Below are positions 4,659 to 5,798 of a stretch of DNA of 5,798 nt, one piece after another (position 1 is the stretch's first letter; every line of letters starts with the position of its first letter). The DNA comes from Methanoregulaceae archaeon. GTDB taxonomy: Archaea > Halobacteriota > Methanomicrobia > Methanomicrobiales > Methanospirillaceae. Location: the NCBI GenBank assembly GCA_013331215.1, contig DUGU01000319.1, positions 1 through 5,798 of the forward strand, written 5' to 3'. A model generated the notes under the pieces. The model did not search any database and was not told where the DNA came from. It was given only the letters and a program-made list of their open reading frames with translations. The translations under genes and the position numbers were made by a program.

Positions 4659-5789
4659 ATGGAGAAGGAACTGCTGCTGATGCTGCCCGGGCCGGTTCCG
4701 GTCCCGGAGCGCGTGCGCCTCGCGATGGCGCGCCAGGCGATCAACCACCGCTCGCCCGAGTTCGGGGCGGTGTACGCGGACTGCGTCCGCTGCCTGAAAC
4801 CCGCGTTCGGCACCGAGAACGACCTCGTGATCGTCTCGGGCTCGGGGACGGCCGGCATGGAGGCCGCCGTCGCGAACGTCGGGCGCGGGAAGAAGATCGC
4901 CTGCCTCTCGAACGGGAAGTTCGGCGAGCGGCTGTACGACATCTCGAAGCGCTACGGCGACGCGACCCAGCTCGCGTCCGAATGGGGCACGCCGCTCCCG
5001 CTCGACGGGCTCGCCGAGAGCCTGGAGAACGGCGCCGAGGTCGTGACCCTCGTCCACAACGAGACCTCGGCCGGCATCCGGAACCCGGCCCACGAGGTTG
5101 GGAAGCTCTGCCGCAAGCATGACGCGCTCTTCGTCATGGACGGGATCACCTCGATCGGCGGCGACGTGGTCGAGGCCGACCGCTGGGGCGTGGACATCGC
5201 GATCGTCGGCTCGCAGAAGTGCCTCGCGGCCCCCGCGGGGCTCGCGGCCGTCTCGGTCTCGCCGCGGGCGCAGGAGCGGTTCGTCGCGGACCGCCCGTAC
5301 TACCTGGACCTCGCCGCGTACATCAAGAACGCGAAGAAGGAACCGATGGAGACGCCGTACACCCCGGCAGTCCCGCTCTTCCTCGCGCTCCAGCAGGCGG
5401 GCCTTCTCATCGAGGAGGAGGGGATCGAGCACCGGATCATGCGCCACCAGCGGCTCGCCCAGGCCGTCCGCGCGGCGGCCGCGGCGTGGGACCTCCCGCT
5501 CTTCCCGATGACCGACGCGCTCCACGGGTACTCGAACACCGTGACCGCGATCCGGATGCCCGGGGAGACGACCGACGCGGACTTCCGGGGGCTCGTCAAG
5601 AAACTCGGCATCGTCATCGCCGGCGGCCAGGACGCGCTCAAGGGGAAGATCTTCCGGATCGGCCACATGGGCGCGGTCGGCGCGCCCGAGGTCCTCGCGA
5701 CCCTCGGCGCGATCCAGGCGGCCATGCACCGGCTCGGGTGCGAGTGCGCGGACGACGGCGTGGCGGCCGCGGCCGCCCACCTGGCCTGA
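4659..5789 (+). CDS. Class V PLP-dependent aminotransferase (alanine-glyoxylate / serine-pyruvate type)
   Basis: The protein has 376 residues, a normal length for COG0075 enzymes, which move amino groups between small amino acids and 2-oxo acids in the cytoplasm. Visible landmarks are the N-terminal LPGPVPVP (9-16), SGSGTAGMEA (60-69, cofactor phosphate loop), HNETSAGI (133-140), DGITSIGGD (161-169, with Asp161 expected to pair with the pyridine nitrogen), GSQKCLAAPAGL (184-195, with Lys187 the PLP Schiff-base lysine) and FRIGHMG (332-338, with Arg333 expected to bind the substrate carboxylate). All key residues are present. Characterised methanogen relatives have broad specificity, including aspartate and phosphoserine transamination, so the substrate should be left open. 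The ATG at 4659 is set by the immediate LPGP motif; only a weak AGGA lies 10 nt upstream. It shares a divergent promoter region with purE. The Ala-rich C-terminal tail after residue 360 is variable in this family. Confidence 0.93.
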   Translation: MEKELLLMLPGPVPVPERVRLAMARQAINHRSPEFGAVYADCVRCLKPAFGTENDLVIVSGSGTAGMEAAVANVGRGKKIACLSNGKFGERLYDISKRYGDATQLASEWGTPLPLDGLAESLENGAEVVTLVHNETSAGIRNPAHEVGKLCRKHDALFVMDGITSIGGDVVEADRWGVDIAIVGSQKCLAAPAGLAAVSVSPRAQERFVADRPYYLDLAAYIKNAKKEPMETPYTPAVPLFLALQQAGLLIEEEGIEHRIMRHQRLAQAVRAAAAAWDLPLFPMTDALHGYSNTVTAIRMPGETTDADFRGLVKKLGIVIAGGQDALKGKIFRIGHMGAVGAPEVLATLGAIQAAMHRLGCECADDGVAAAAAHLA

Positions 5790-5798
5790 GGCGACTGC

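Noticed and set aside
4374..5780. A 468-codon minus-strand frame opposite the aminotransferase gene.
   Set aside because: It is an Arg/Asp-rich mirror of a well-recognised enzyme gene, a common artefact in GC-rich DNA.

Overview
The window looks like chromosomal DNA from a high-GC methanogenic archaeon, most likely of the Methanomicrobiales (Methanoculleus/Methanofollis-like). This is inferred from archaeal TATA-type promoters with weak or no Shine-Dalgarno sites, GC-rich codon use, surface proteins built from NHL, PKD and dockerin-like modules, and an archaeal-style short PurE. No 16S or other marker confirms it.

Layout. (1) 1-1077, minus: start of an exported six-bladed NHL beta-propeller protein with a dockerin-like tail, cut by the left edge. 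(2) 1078-2588: about 1.5 kb without an intact gene. It holds a plus-strand remnant resembling the end of a CBM6-type carbohydrate-binding domain (about 1173-1360) and a minus-strand remnant of a SplB/SPL-family radical SAM protein (1848-2242, perhaps to 2362), the latter broken by an in-frame TGA and a frameshift at a 7-bp homopolymer. The stretches 1361-1847 and 2363-2588 contain nothing I recognise. (3) 2589-3575, minus: an intact membrane-anchored protein with a long Ser/Thr/Ala/Pro stalk and a C-terminal PKD domain. It is preceded by a TATA box and a perfect 16-bp palindrome. (4) 3659-about 4086, minus: a broken dockerin-type surface protein whose reading frame changes twice, once at a run of eight G. 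(5) 4163-4192: a strong hairpin just downstream of purE. (6) 4222-4611, minus: purE. (7) 4659-5789, plus: a class V aminotransferase, divergent from purE across a 47-bp promoter region with a nearly symmetrical pair of TATA boxes.

The right third is ordinary housekeeping DNA: purine synthesis and amino-acid transamination. The left two thirds is an accessory zone of cell-surface genes and decayed genes. Two dockerin-like modules in the same orientation (1-88 and 3758-3845, about 83% identical by hand count) flank the decayed part. I see no convincing undescribed multi-gene system. The most informative signals are the gene remnants, the repeated dockerin module, the palindrome at the PKD-gene promoter and the interleaved divergent promoter.
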